Part shown: positions 28,125-36,416 of the stretch, piece after piece | How positions within the stretch are numbered: position 1 is the stretch's first letter | How the letters are laid out: every line of letters begins with the position of its first letter | NCBI GenBank assembly: GCA_000719105.1 | Contig: JODX01000017.1 | Coordinates: forward strand, 62,001 to 126,000 | Direction: 5' to 3' | Length of the DNA: 64,000 bases | Source of the DNA: Streptomyces sclerotialus | GTDB lineage: Bacteria > Actinomycetota > Actinomycetes > Streptomycetales > Streptomycetaceae | Notes under the pieces: model-generated | Databases searched by the model: none | What the model was told of the DNA's origin: nothing | Seen by the model: the letters and a program-made list of their open reading frames with translations, nothing else | Position numbers and translations under genes: made by a program

Positions 28125-28815
28125 CACGCCCGTGCTCGAACTGCGCGCCCTCACCGCCGGATACGACCGAAGAGCCCCGGCCGTACGGAACGCCTCCCTG
28201 ACCGTCGCGTCCGGCGAAGCCGTCGGCCTGCTCGGCCCCAGCGGCTGCGGCAAGTCCACCCTCGCCCGGGTCGCGGCGCTGCTGCACCGGCCCGACTCCG
28301 GCGCCCTGCTGCTCGACGGCGAACCCGTACGGCACTGGCGGCACCGCGCCCCGCGCGCGCAGCGCACCGCCGTCGGCGTCGTCTTCCAGCAGCCCCGCCT
28401 CTCCGCGGACCCCCGGCTGCGGCTCTCCGACCTGATCGCGGAGCCGCTCCGCGCGACGGGACGGAGCCAGGAGATACCGGAGCGGCTCGCCGAGCTGACG
28501 GCGGGCGTCGGTCTGACGCCGGACCTGCTGGGCCGCCGTCCGCACGAGGTCAGCGACGGCCAGCTCCAGCGCGCGTGCCTCGCCCGCGCCCTCGTGCTGC
28601 GCCCGCGCCTGCTGATCTGTGACGAGATGACCGCGATGCTGGACGCCTCCACCACCGCCGCGCTGGTCGCGGCCGTCGAGGACTACCGCGCCACGACCGG
28701 CGCCGGTCTCCTCGCCGTCGGTCACGACCGGACGCTCCTGGACCGCTGGTGCGACCGGACGGTGCACTGGGACGACGTGACCGCCGGGGTGCTGTCCGCA
28801 CCGGGCGCCGTGTAA
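28117..28815 (+). CDS. nikE: ABC importer ATP-binding protein (NikE type)
   Basis: This 232-residue ATPase is shorter than NikD and lacks the oligo_HPY tail. It shows Walker A GPSGCGKSTLARVAALL, the Q-loop FQQPRLSADPR, Walker B LLICDEMTAMLD and the H-loop region AVGHDRTLL. The ABC signature reads VSDGQLQRA instead of the usual LSGGQ, with Gly replaced by Asp at its third position, which may affect ATP hydrolysis. The GTG at 28117 overlaps nikD by 8 bp and has GGAGG six bases ahead. It completes the five-gene operon. Confidence 0.87.
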   Translation: MSDTPVLELRALTAGYDRRAPAVRNASLTVASGEAVGLLGPSGCGKSTLARVAALLHRPDSGALLLDGEPVRHWRHRAPRAQRTAVGVVFQQPRLSADPRLRLSDLIAEPLRATGRSQEIPERLAELTAGVGLTPDLLGRRPHEVSDGQLQRACLARALVLRPRLLICDEMTAMLDASTTAALVAAVEDYRATTGAGLLAVGHDRTLLDRWCDRTVHWDDVTAGVLSAPGAV

Positions 28816-28860
28816 CAAGCCGTTCACCGGACGCTGAACTCACGGGAAACAAGCGCTTCC

Positions 28861-28866
28861 TAGCGT
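28861..28866 (+). promoter_or_regulatory. Candidate -10 box of a leaderless GntR transcript
   Basis: TAGCGT lies 8 bp upstream of the ATG of the GntR gene, which has no Shine-Dalgarno. TGAACT about 18 bp further upstream could be a -35. The spacing suggests a leaderless mRNA that begins at or near the start codon. Confidence 0.4.
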
Positions 28867-28874
28867 GTCCCGCC

Positions 28875-29615
28875 ATGGACTCCGATCTGTATACGCAGCC
28901 GGACACGGCCCCCGCGGAGCGTGCGGCACCGGCACCTGCGCCCTCGCTCCGCGAGGAGGTCTACGTCCGGCTGCGGGAAGCCGTGCTCGGCGGTGACTTC
29001 GCGCCGCGCGAACGGCTGGCCGAAATGCGGCTGGCCGCGCGGTTCGGAGTGTCGCGCACCCCGGTCCGCGAGGCGCTGGCCCGGCTGCTCGCCGACGGTC
29101 TGGTCGAGCGCGGGGACGACGGCTTCCGGGTCACCCTGCCGACCCTCGCCCGGCTGACGGACCTGTACGAGCTCGGAGTCACCCTGGAACTGCGCGGGAT
29201 CGCCCGCCTGATCGAGGACCCGTCCGTCCGGCACGATCCGGAGATCGTCGAGGCGGAGCTGCGGCGCTGGTACGAGATGCGTGAACACCCGCCGGCCCCC
29301 GGCCTCCGCTTCGTCATCGAGGAGGAACGGTTCCACGCCGAGCTCTCCCGCGCCTGCGGCAACCCGGCGCTCACCGAGGCACTGGTCGCGGCGCAGCGGC
29401 GGGTCAGGCGGGTGCGGATGTACGACTTCCTCACCCGCGACCGGGTGGAGTCGACCGTCACCGCACACATCGAGATCCTCGAACTGCTCCTCGCCGGCCG
29501 CCTCGACGAGACGTACCGGGCGCTCCACGTCCACCTCGGCGACTCGCCGGCCGCGGTGACGGAGCACGCCCGGCGGGCCATGACCCAGATGGCCCTGCAC
29601 GCCGGCCGCCTCTGA
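28875..29615 (+). CDS. GntR-family regulator, FCD subfamily
   Basis: This 246-residue protein has an N-terminal winged HTH: SLREEVYVRLREAVLGGDF, MRLAARFGVSRTPVREALAR and LLADGLVERGDDGF. A C-terminal all-helical FCD ligand domain follows, with the metal-ligand pattern Glu/His in EEERFHAELSRACGNPAL and a late THxxIL-like TAHIEILELLLAG, then ALHVHLGDS. FCD regulators sense carboxylates or related small molecules, often through a bound metal. The next gene, 47 bp downstream and in the same direction, is an NCS1 permease, so the regulator probably controls its own operon with that transporter. Confidence 0.9.
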   Translation: MDSDLYTQPDTAPAERAAPAPAPSLREEVYVRLREAVLGGDFAPRERLAEMRLAARFGVSRTPVREALARLLADGLVERGDDGFRVTLPTLARLTDLYELGVTLELRGIARLIEDPSVRHDPEIVEAELRRWYEMREHPPAPGLRFVIEEERFHAELSRACGNPALTEALVAAQRRVRRVRMYDFLTRDRVESTVTAHIEILELLLAGRLDETYRALHVHLGDSPAAVTEHARRAMTQMALHAGRL

Positions 29616-29662
29616 GCGCACCCCCAGCCCCGCTCTTCCCCACCACACCCCGGAGAGGTGAC

Positions 29663-31336
29663 ATGAGCACAACAGAGCCACGATCGGCGGCACCGACCAC
29701 CGGACCAGGACCCGCCTCCCGCCGGCCGGCCCCGCCCACCGACCAGGCCGTCAAGGAGACCCTGGAGGACTACACCCTCCGCTTCGCGCCCCGCAGTTAC
29801 CGCCGCTGGTCCCCCATGGTCGTGGCGACCACGGCCCTCGGCGGCATCGCCTACCTGGCCGACTTCTCCATCGGCGCCGGCATCGGCCTGACCCACGGCA
29901 CCGGCAACGCGCTGCTCGCGATAGCCGTCGCCGCGGCCGTCATCTTCGTCACCGGTTTCCCTCTCGCGTACTATGGCGCCCGTTACAACATCGACCTGGA
30001 CCTGATCACCCGGGGTTCGGGCTTCGGCTACTACGGCTCGGTCCTCACCAGCGTCATCTTCGCCAGCTTCACCTTCATCTTCTTCGCCCTCGAGGGCTCG
30101 ATCATGGCGCAGGGCCTGAAGCTCGGCTTCGGCATGCCGCTGTGGCTGGGCTACCTGGTCTCCACGCTGATGGTCATCCCCCTGGTGATCTACGGCATGA
30201 AGGCGCTCAGCAAGCTCCAGGTGTGGACCACCCCGATCTGGCTGGTGCTGATGGTCGCGCCGCTGGTGTACCTGATCGCCACCGATCCCGGCACGGTCGA
30301 CCGCTTCCTCTCCTACGCCGGCACGGACGGCGACGGCGGCATCGACACCGCGGCGGTCCTCCTCGGCGCGGGCGTCTGTCTCTCCCTCATCGCGCAGATC
30401 GGCGAGCAGATCGACTACCTGCGCTTCATGCCGCCGAAGACGGAGGCGAACAAGCGGAGCTGGTGGGCCGCCGTGGTGATGGCCGGGCCCGGCTGGGTGG
30501 TGCTGGGCGCGCTGAAGCAGGCCATCGGCGTCTTTCTCGCCGTCTACATCATCGCGGAGGTCGGCCCGGACGCCGCACCCGAGCCGATCCAGCAGTTCCG
30601 CGGCGCCTTCGACGCGATGCTGCCGTCCTGGCTGGTCGTCCCGCTGGCCGTCGTCCTGGTCGTGATCAGCCAGATCAAGATCAACGTCACGAACGCGTAC
30701 TCCGGTTCGCTGGCGTGGACGAACTCCTTCACCCGCGTCACGAAGCGCTACCCCGGCCGCATGGTCTTCGTCCTGGTCAACCTGGGCTTCGCGCTCGCGC
30801 TGATGGAGGCCGACATGTTCAGCTTCCTCAACAGCATCCTGAGCTTCTACTCGAACTGCGCGATCGCCTGGGTCGTCACCGTGGCCACCGACATCGGCAT
30901 CAACAAGTACGTGCTGAAGCTGTCCCCGCACGCCCCCGAGTTCCGCCGCGGCATGCTGTACGCCGTCAACCCGGTCGGCGTGGTGTCCTTCGTCGCCGCC
31001 TCCGGCCTGTCCATCGCCATGTACTTCCACCTCCTCGGCGACGCCCTCCAGCCGTACTCCCCCGTCGCCGCCGTCGTGCTCGCCTTCGTGCTCACCCCGC
31101 TGATGGCGATCGTCACCAAGGGCAGGTACTACCTGCGCCGCACCGACGACGGCATCGCCGAGCCGCTGCTGGACGCGGACGGCAACCCGAGCGCGGTCAC
31201 CTACGACTGCCACGTCTGCCGACAGCCGTACGAGCGCCCCGACCTGACCGCCTGCGCCGCGCACGACGCGGTGGTCTGCTCGCTCTGCCTGAGCACCGAC
31301 ACACTCGGCGAACACGTGCTGCCGGCGAACGCGTAG
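29663..31336 (+). CDS. NCS1-family purine-cytosine permease with zinc-binding C-terminal tail
   Basis: This 557-residue membrane protein belongs to nucleobase:cation symporter-1 (cytosine/allantoin/purine permeases). It has about 12 helices, an N-terminal ETLEDYTLRFAPRSYRRWSP block and conserved internal blocks such as GSGFGYYGSVLTS and ISQIKINVTNAYSGSLAW. After the last helix a soluble tail of about 65 residues contains CHVCRQPYERPDLTACAAHD and CSLCLSTD, a C-x2-C...C-x3-H...C-x2-C set that should bind zinc. Such a tail is unusual for a transporter and may sense substrate or link it to other proteins. A GGAGAGGTGAC site precedes the ATG. Confidence 0.87.
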   Translation: MSTTEPRSAAPTTGPGPASRRPAPPTDQAVKETLEDYTLRFAPRSYRRWSPMVVATTALGGIAYLADFSIGAGIGLTHGTGNALLAIAVAAAVIFVTGFPLAYYGARYNIDLDLITRGSGFGYYGSVLTSVIFASFTFIFFALEGSIMAQGLKLGFGMPLWLGYLVSTLMVIPLVIYGMKALSKLQVWTTPIWLVLMVAPLVYLIATDPGTVDRFLSYAGTDGDGGIDTAAVLLGAGVCLSLIAQIGEQIDYLRFMPPKTEANKRSWWAAVVMAGPGWVVLGALKQAIGVFLAVYIIAEVGPDAAPEPIQQFRGAFDAMLPSWLVVPLAVVLVVISQIKINVTNAYSGSLAWTNSFTRVTKRYPGRMVFVLVNLGFALALMEADMFSFLNSILSFYSNCAIAWVVTVATDIGINKYVLKLSPHAPEFRRGMLYAVNPVGVVSFVAASGLSIAMYFHLLGDALQPYSPVAAVVLAFVLTPLMAIVTKGRYYLRRTDDGIAEPLLDADGNPSAVTYDCHVCRQPYERPDLTACAAHDAVVCSLCLSTDTLGEHVLPANA

Positions 31337-31350
31337 CCGGCGCGCACGGC

Positions 31351-31390
31351 GGAGCGGGCGGGGTGCCGTCCGGGGCACCCCGCCCGCTCC
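31351..31390. terminator. Terminator of the GntR-NCS1 operon
   Basis: A perfect 17-bp stem with a 6-nt loop (arms 31351-31367 and 31374-31390) lies between convergent genes and immediately before the 17-bp repeat array. Confidence 0.82.
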
Positions 31391-31396
31391 CTCCGC

Positions 31397-31490
31397 GTTC
31401 CGTACCGTCAGACGTTCCGTACCGTCAGACGTTCCGTACCGTCAGACGTTCCGTACCGTCAGACGTTCAGCGCCGTCAGACGTTCAGCGC
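31397..31490. repeat. 17-bp tandem repeat array spanning the tartrate dehydrogenase stop codon
   Basis: GTTCCGTACCGTCAGAC is repeated four times without change (31397-31464). A fifth, altered copy GTTCAGCGCCGTCAGAC (31465-31481) contains the gene's stop codon, and a partial GTTCAGCGC follows. Each unit carries the complement of the last two codons and stop of the gene, so the array seems to have grown from the gene's 3' end. Confidence 0.9.
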
Positions 31491-32567
31491 GTCGATCAGC
31501 GCCTTCGTGACGTCCTCGGTCGACGCGTTGCCGCCGACGTCACGGGTGAGGACGCCCGCCGCGGTGGTGGCCTCGATGGCCTTGTGCAGCCGGGCCGCCT
31601 GCTCCGGCAGGCCGAAGTGCTCCAGCATCAGGGCCGCACTGCCGACCGCACCGATCGGGTTGGCGAGGCCCTGGCCCGCGATGTCCGGGGCGGAGCCGTG
31701 CACGGGCTCGAACATGCTCGGGTACCGGCGCTCGGGGTTGAGGTTGGCGCTGGCGGCCAGGCCCAGGCTGCCGGCCAGGGCGCTGCCGAGGTCGGAGAGG
31801 ATGTCGGCGTTGAGGTTGGAGGCGACGACCACGGAGAGGTCCTCGGGGCGGAGGACGAACTTCGCGGACATCGCGTCGACGAGCACGCTCTCGGTCTCCA
31901 CGTCCGGGTAGTCGGCGGCGACCCGCTGGAACACGTCGTCCCAGAGCACCATGCCGTACTGCTGGGCGTTGGACTTGGTCACGGACGAGACCTTGCGGCG
32001 GGTGCGGGTCCGGGCGAGGTCGAAGGCGAAGCGCATGATGCGCTCGCAGCCGACCTCGGTGAACAGGGCGGACTGCACGGCGACTTCACCGCCCGGCCCG
32101 CGCCCGGAGAGGTTGCGGCCACCGAGTCCCGCGTACTCGCCCTCGCTGTTCTCGCGGACGACGACCCAGTCGAGCTCGGTGTCGTCGGCCTTGCGCAGCG
32201 GGCTGGTGATGCCGGGCAGGAAGTGCACGGGGCGGACGTTGGCCCACTGGTCGAAGCTCTGGCAGATCTTCAGGCGCAGGCCCCAGAGGCTGATGTGGTC
32301 GGGGACGGTGGGCCAGCCGACCGCACCGAAGTAGATCGCGTCGAACCCCTTCAGGCGGTCGAGCCCGTCGTCGTCGATCATCTTCCCGGTGCGCTCGTAG
32401 TACTCGCAGCCCCAGGGGAACTCCTCCCACGCGAAGGCGAAGGGCTCGGCGGAGTTCCGGGAGTCCTCGGCGAGGGCGTCCAGGACGGCGCGCCCGGCGG
32501 CGACCACCTCCTTGCCCACCCCGTCGGCGGGGACTGCGGCGATACGGAACGTGCGGGGTGCGGTCAT
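31476..32567 (-). CDS. Tartrate/D-malate dehydrogenase (isopropylmalate dehydrogenase family)
   Basis: This 363-residue NAD-dependent beta-decarboxylating dehydrogenase has blocks that match tartrate dehydrogenases/decarboxylases: GDGVGKEV-like ADGVGKEVVAAGRAVLDAL, WANVRPVHFLPG, VRENSEGEYAGLGG, KSNAQQYG, LNADILSDLGSALAGSLGLA and FEPVHGSAPDIAGQGLANP. The known enzyme oxidises tartrate and D-malate and decarboxylates meso-tartrate to D-glycerate. The glycerate kinase and DctA genes nearby fit that route. GGAGGCACCC precedes the ATG. A LysR-type box lies 98 bp upstream of the start codon. Its C-terminus is encoded within the repeat array. Confidence 0.88.
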   Translation of the reverse strand: MTAPRTFRIAAVPADGVGKEVVAAGRAVLDALAEDSRNSAEPFAFAWEEFPWGCEYYERTGKMIDDDGLDRLKGFDAIYFGAVGWPTVPDHISLWGLRLKICQSFDQWANVRPVHFLPGITSPLRKADDTELDWVVVRENSEGEYAGLGGRNLSGRGPGGEVAVQSALFTEVGCERIMRFAFDLARTRTRRKVSSVTKSNAQQYGMVLWDDVFQRVAADYPDVETESVLVDAMSAKFVLRPEDLSVVVASNLNADILSDLGSALAGSLGLAASANLNPERRYPSMFEPVHGSAPDIAGQGLANPIGAVGSAALMLEHFGLPEQAARLHKAIEATTAAGVLTRDVGGNASTEDVTKALIDALNV

Positions 32568-32664
32568 GGGTGCCTCCGGCTCGCTGTGGTGCGCGGTGCT
32601 GCGGTGATGTGGTCGGTTCGAGTCAACACAGCGGGGTCGTCAGGCGTCCAAGACCTGCTTTCGA

Positions 32665-32679
32665 TGCCACGTATAGGCA
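32665..32679. promoter_or_regulatory. LysR-type operator of the tartrate dehydrogenase gene
   Basis: TGCCACGTATAGGCA, preceded by TCGA, is a dyad with 4-bp arms centred about 105 bp upstream of the start. It matches the site upstream of dctA at 13 of 15 positions and lies at almost the same distance from the start codon. Confidence 0.7.
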
Positions 32680-32717
32680 CGGCCGATGGGTCGTGCGTCA
32701 GGGTGCATCGGGGTGCG

Positions 32718-33617
32718 TCAGACGTCGCGTGCGCGTCGCCGGCCCAGGGAGCCGGTGAGGGCGAGGAAGGCGCGGGCGGCGGGCGTGAGGTGGGCGGGCA
32801 GGCTGACCATCGCCACGTGCAGGTGGGCGGTCGGCTCGATGGGGGCGACCACGGCGCCGCAGCGGCGGGCCAGCCGGGTCCAGGAGGAGGGCAGCACGGC
32901 GACGCCCACCCCGGTGAGCACCAGGGGCAGGATGGAGGTGCGGTGGTCGACGACCGTCACGATCTCCGTGCCGGTACCGCCCGCGGTGATGTCGTCGACG
33001 ATGCTGCGCATCAGGCTGCCGGTGCGGGACGCGATGAGCTTCTGCCCGGCGAGGTCCGCGGGCGCGATGGTGACGCCGTCCTTCAGGGGGCCGCCCGGGG
33101 CGGCGACGACCACGAACGGCTGGTCCTCGACGTGCAGGACGTCCAGGCCGGACGGGTTGACGGGACTCGCGGAGCCGAGCAGCCCGAGTTCGCAGGCGCC
33201 GCTGCGCACCAGCCGGATCACCTCGTCGGGGGTGAAGGCGGCCTGCGTGCTCACCGTCACGGACGGGTGGAGTCCGGCGAAGCGCTGGACGAGGGTGGTC
33301 AGCGGTTCGATGCCGGGCGAGGGCATCGTCGCCACCTCGACGGTGCCGCCGTGCAGCCCGGACAGCGCGGCGGCGGTGTCGCGCACGGCGGCCAGGTCGC
33401 GCAGCACGCGCCGGCTGGGCTCCAGCAGCTCCGCCCCGGCCTCGCTGAGCACGACGCCCCGGCCCACCCGGTGGAAGAGGGCCACCCCGAGGTCGGCCTC
33501 CAGGTTGGCCATCGCCTGCGACAGCGAGGGCTGCGCCACGTGGAGCGCGGCGGCCGCCTTGCTGAAGCCGCCGTGCTCGACGATGGCCAGGAAGTACTCG
33601 AGCTGCCGGGCGTCCAC
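32718..33617 (-). CDS. LysR-family regulator of the tartrate/glycerate genes
   Basis: This 299-residue LysR-type regulator has an N-terminal winged HTH (MDARQLEYFLAIVEHGGFSK, then AAAALHVAQPSLSQAMANLE) and a periplasmic-binding-like effector domain starting near residue 90 (TVEVATMPSPGIEPLTTLV). The GTG at 33617 has GGAGG nine bases ahead. It lies between the tartrate dehydrogenase gene and the glycerate kinase-dctA operon, all on the same strand. Three related dyads precede tartrate dehydrogenase, dctA and the regulator itself, so it probably controls all three in response to a tartrate- or C4-dicarboxylate-like effector. The effector is inferred. Confidence 0.9.
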   Translation of the reverse strand: MDARQLEYFLAIVEHGGFSKAAAALHVAQPSLSQAMANLEADLGVALFHRVGRGVVLSEAGAELLEPSRRVLRDLAAVRDTAAALSGLHGGTVEVATMPSPGIEPLTTLVQRFAGLHPSVTVSTQAAFTPDEVIRLVRSGACELGLLGSASPVNPSGLDVLHVEDQPFVVVAAPGGPLKDGVTIAPADLAGQKLIASRTGSLMRSIVDDITAGGTGTEIVTVVDHRTSILPLVLTGVGVAVLPSSWTRLARRCGAVVAPIEPTAHLHVAMVSLPAHLTPAARAFLALTGSLGRRRARDV

Positions 33618-33633
33618 GGCGCCTCCGAAGTCA

Positions 33634-33652
33634 TAGCCACGTTCGATAGGCG
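33634..33652. promoter_or_regulatory. LysR autoregulatory site (variant)
   Basis: TAGCCACGTTCGATAGGCG, read on the minus strand, keeps GCCTAT and ACGTGGC of the other two sites with three extra bases between them. It sits 17 bp upstream of the regulator's start, a position suited to autorepression. Confidence 0.5.
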
Positions 33653-33660
33653 CAGCCTAC

Positions 33661-34827
33661 TCATCCGTCGGCAGCGTCCTCCTGCCCGTCGCCCCCGGAC
33701 ATGATCCAGCGCTCGGCGAGGACCCGTCCGCACTGCGCGAGAAGCTGGGCCGACAGGGCGCTGTCGCGCGCGCAGTCCCGGTCCGTCAGGTCCGTCAGGG
33801 CCTGTACGGAGCGGAAGTGGGCGGCCGTCCGCGACGCGGGCAGCGTGCACCGACCCGCGACGGCGTGCACGGGCACCCCCCGGTCACGGGCACGCCGGGC
33901 CAGCGCGACGGGCAGCTTGCCCGAGAGCGACTGCTCGTCCAGGCTGCCCTCCCCGGTGACGACCAGATCGCTCCGGTCGAGCAGCCGGTCGGCCCCGAGC
34001 AGGGTGAGGAAGTGGTCGGCCCCCGACCGCACCCGTCCGCCGAGCAGCATCCCGGCGAAGCCGAGCCCTCCGGCGGCTCCGGCCCCGGGCGCCCCGGCGA
34101 GGGCCGCCGCGCCGGTGGCTCCGCCCGCCTCCAGCCGGCGTACGAAGTGCCCGAGCGCGGCGTTCAGCCGGCGGACGTCCCGCTCGTCCGCGCCCTTCTG
34201 CGGCCCGTAGACGGCGGCGGCGCCCGTGGCCCCGAGCAGGGGGTTGTCCACGTCGGTGGCGAGCACGAGGTCGACACCGGAGAACGCGGCGCGTACGGGA
34301 CCGAGTTCGGCGGTGCGCAGGTCGGCGAGACCGCCTCCGCCCGGTCCGGCCGGCGAGCCGTCTGCGCGGTGCAGGACGGCGCCGAGCTCCTGGAGGAGGC
34401 CCGCGCCGCCGTCGGTGGTGGCCACGCCGCCGAGGGCCAGGACGACGGTGTCGGGGGCGTCTGCGAGTACGTGCCGCAGGGCCTGGCCGACACCGCGGCT
34501 GGTGGCCGTCAGCGGTGCCGTACGTCCGCCCGGCAGGACGCCGAGCCCGCAGATCGCCGCGGCCTCGACGAGGACGGTACGGCCCCGTACGGCGACGGCC
34601 GCCGTGACGGGGTCCCCGGTCGGCCCGGTCACGGTGATCTCCCTGGCCGTGAACCCGGCGGAGCACGCGGCGGTCACGCTGCCCTCTCCGCCGTCCGCGA
34701 GGGCGAGCCGGTCGACCCGGAGACGGGGTGCCCGTTCCAGGAGCCCTCGTTCGAGGGCGAGGGCGACCTCGTCGGCGCTGAGGGAGCCCTTGAACTTGTC
34801 GGGGGCGATGAGGACGGAGGCGGCCAT
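33661..34827 (-). CDS. glxK: Glycerate kinase
   Basis: This 388-residue type-1 glycerate kinase (GarK/GlxK family) phosphorylates D-glycerate, feeding it to glycolysis. It begins VLIAPDKFKGSLSADEVA, the diagnostic start of the family. ALADGGEGSV, the ALGGVATTDGGAGLLQELGA loop, LVLATDVDNPLLG, YGPQKGAD and LVVTGEGSLDEQSLSGKLP complete the signature. Its ATG shares a base with the dctA stop codon (TGATG), so it is translated with the transporter. It can use glycerate made from tartrate and also that from GlxR in the glyoxylate pathway earlier in the window. Confidence 0.94.
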   Translation of the reverse strand: MAASVLIAPDKFKGSLSADEVALALERGLLERAPRLRVDRLALADGGEGSVTAACSAGFTAREITVTGPTGDPVTAAVAVRGRTVLVEAAAICGLGVLPGGRTAPLTATSRGVGQALRHVLADAPDTVVLALGGVATTDGGAGLLQELGAVLHRADGSPAGPGGGGLADLRTAELGPVRAAFSGVDLVLATDVDNPLLGATGAAAVYGPQKGADERDVRRLNAALGHFVRRLEAGGATGAAALAGAPGAGAAGGLGFAGMLLGGRVRSGADHFLTLLGADRLLDRSDLVVTGEGSLDEQSLSGKLPVALARRARDRGVPVHAVAGRCTLPASRTAAHFRSVQALTDLTDRDCARDSALSAQLLAQCGRVLAERWIMSGGDGQEDAADG

Positions 34828-36314
34828 CAGCGCCTCACCTCGGCCACTTCGGCTGCTTCGGCTGCTTCGGCTGCTTCCGGCGCCGTCGGGCCGTCGTAGG
34901 TGTGCACGGCTCCCTTCGTGAGGGGGCCTTCCCCGGTTCCGGTGACGGCCTCCCCCGGTGGGACGACCGGGTCCTCGACGAGCCTCCCCGCCAGCACGTC
35001 GCGCGCCCTGGCGAGGTCCAGCCCCTTGTCCCACCTGGCGATGAACAGGGTGGCCACGGCGTTGCCGAAGAAGTTGACCAGGGCCCGGCACTCCGACATG
35101 AACTTGTCGATGCCGAAGATGAGCATGATGCCCGCGGCCGGGACATGGCCGACCGTGGACAGGGTCGCGGTGAGGGCGATGAAGCCGCCGCCCGCGACGC
35201 CCGCCGCGCCCTTCGAGGTGAGCAGCATGACGGCGAGCAGGCCTAGCTGCTGGGTGAGGGACAGGGGCGTGTCGGTGGCCTGGGCGATGTACAGCGTGGC
35301 GAGGGAGAGGTAGATCGCCGCGCCGTCGAGGTTGAAGCTGTAGCCGGTCGGCACGACCAGCCCGACCGTGGACCGCTCGACACCCATGAACTGGAGCTTG
35401 CGCATCAGCCCGGGCAGCGCGGGCTCGGCGGTCGACGTGCCGAGAACCAGGAAGAACTCCTCCTTGAAGTAGCGGAAGAGCTGGAAGATGTTCAGCTTCA
35501 CGTACGCGGCGAGCACACCGCCGAGCACCACCACGACGAACAGGAACGACGTGACGTAGAAGAGCAGGATCAGTGATCCGAGGCTGGTCAGCGTGGACAG
35601 GCCGAACTTCCCGATGGCGTAGGCCATCGCGCCGAAGGCGCCCAGCGGCGCGGCCTTCATGACGAAGGACAGCACCTTGAACACGACCTCGACCAGACGG
35701 TTGACGCCCGCGATGATCGGCTCGCCCGCCTTCCCGACCGCCTTCAGCGCGATGCCGAAGAGCACGGCCAGGAAGATGACCTGGAGGATGTCGCCCTCGA
35801 CGAAGGCGCCGAAGAAACTGTCGGGCACCAGGTGGGTGAGGAACTCCCACCACTCCTGGTGCTCACCCTTCTCTATGTACTCCCCGGCGTCGCCCGAGGT
35901 GTCCAGGGTCGACGGGTCGGCGTGCACGCCCTCGCCGAGCCGAAAGACGTTGATGGCCACCAGGCCCGTCAGCAGGGCGATGATCGTGCCGATCTGGAAG
36001 TACGTCAGTGCCTTGATGCCGGTCAGCCCGACCTGCCTGAGGTCCGCGACCCCGGCGATGCCGCCGATGATCGTCAGGAAGACGATCGGCCCGATCAGCA
36101 TCTTCATCGCGGCGATGAACGTCGTGCCGATCGGCTCCATGGCGGTGCCGAGATCCGGCCACCGCCAGCCCAGCACGATGCCGATCACGATCGCCACGAG
36201 CACCTGGACGTAGAGCTGCCGGTACCACGGCTTCGACGGCGGCTGCGGGTGCCCGTTCGCTGCGCTCCGGTGTTCCTGGCCACCCCGCGCGGCTCCGTCC
36301 GGGGTCTGCGTCAT
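34827..36314 (-). CDS. dctA: C4-dicarboxylate transporter DctA family
   Basis: This 495-residue dicarboxylate/amino acid:cation symporter of the DAACS family shows KPWYRQLYVQVLVAIVIGI at the first helix, GPIVFLTIIGGIAGVADLRQ, SFVMKAAPLGAFGAMAY, the serine-rich-region equivalent LVLGTSTAEPALPGLMRKL, VPTGYSFNLDGAAIYLS and FMSECRALVNFFGNAVAT. The C-terminus ends in an EAAEAAEAAEVAEV repeat encoded by a short tandem GGCTGCTTC repeat, probably not functional. GAGGAGG precedes the ATG at 36314. Gene context suggests tartrate, malate or a similar dicarboxylate as substrate. An operator resembling the one before tartrate dehydrogenase is about 103 bp upstream. Confidence 0.93.
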   Translation of the reverse strand: MTQTPDGAARGGQEHRSAANGHPQPPSKPWYRQLYVQVLVAIVIGIVLGWRWPDLGTAMEPIGTTFIAAMKMLIGPIVFLTIIGGIAGVADLRQVGLTGIKALTYFQIGTIIALLTGLVAINVFRLGEGVHADPSTLDTSGDAGEYIEKGEHQEWWEFLTHLVPDSFFGAFVEGDILQVIFLAVLFGIALKAVGKAGEPIIAGVNRLVEVVFKVLSFVMKAAPLGAFGAMAYAIGKFGLSTLTSLGSLILLFYVTSFLFVVVVLGGVLAAYVKLNIFQLFRYFKEEFFLVLGTSTAEPALPGLMRKLQFMGVERSTVGLVVPTGYSFNLDGAAIYLSLATLYIAQATDTPLSLTQQLGLLAVMLLTSKGAAGVAGGGFIALTATLSTVGHVPAAGIMLIFGIDKFMSECRALVNFFGNAVATLFIARWDKGLDLARARDVLAGRLVEDPVVPPGEAVTGTGEGPLTKGAVHTYDGPTAPEAAEAAEAAEVAEVRR

Positions 36315-36416
36315 TGCAACCTCCTCGCTCGCGCGGCACCGAGCCCGACCGCTGCCGCGCCGACTTCCGCCACAGTGAACCGGGGCGTACGGCGAGGGTC
36401 CACGACCAAAAATCGA

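Noticed and set aside
23621..28815. Calling the ABC operon a dipeptide or oligopeptide importer
   Set aside because: Motifs alone allow it, but the Nur box in the promoter favours nickel; kept as an alternative in the entries.
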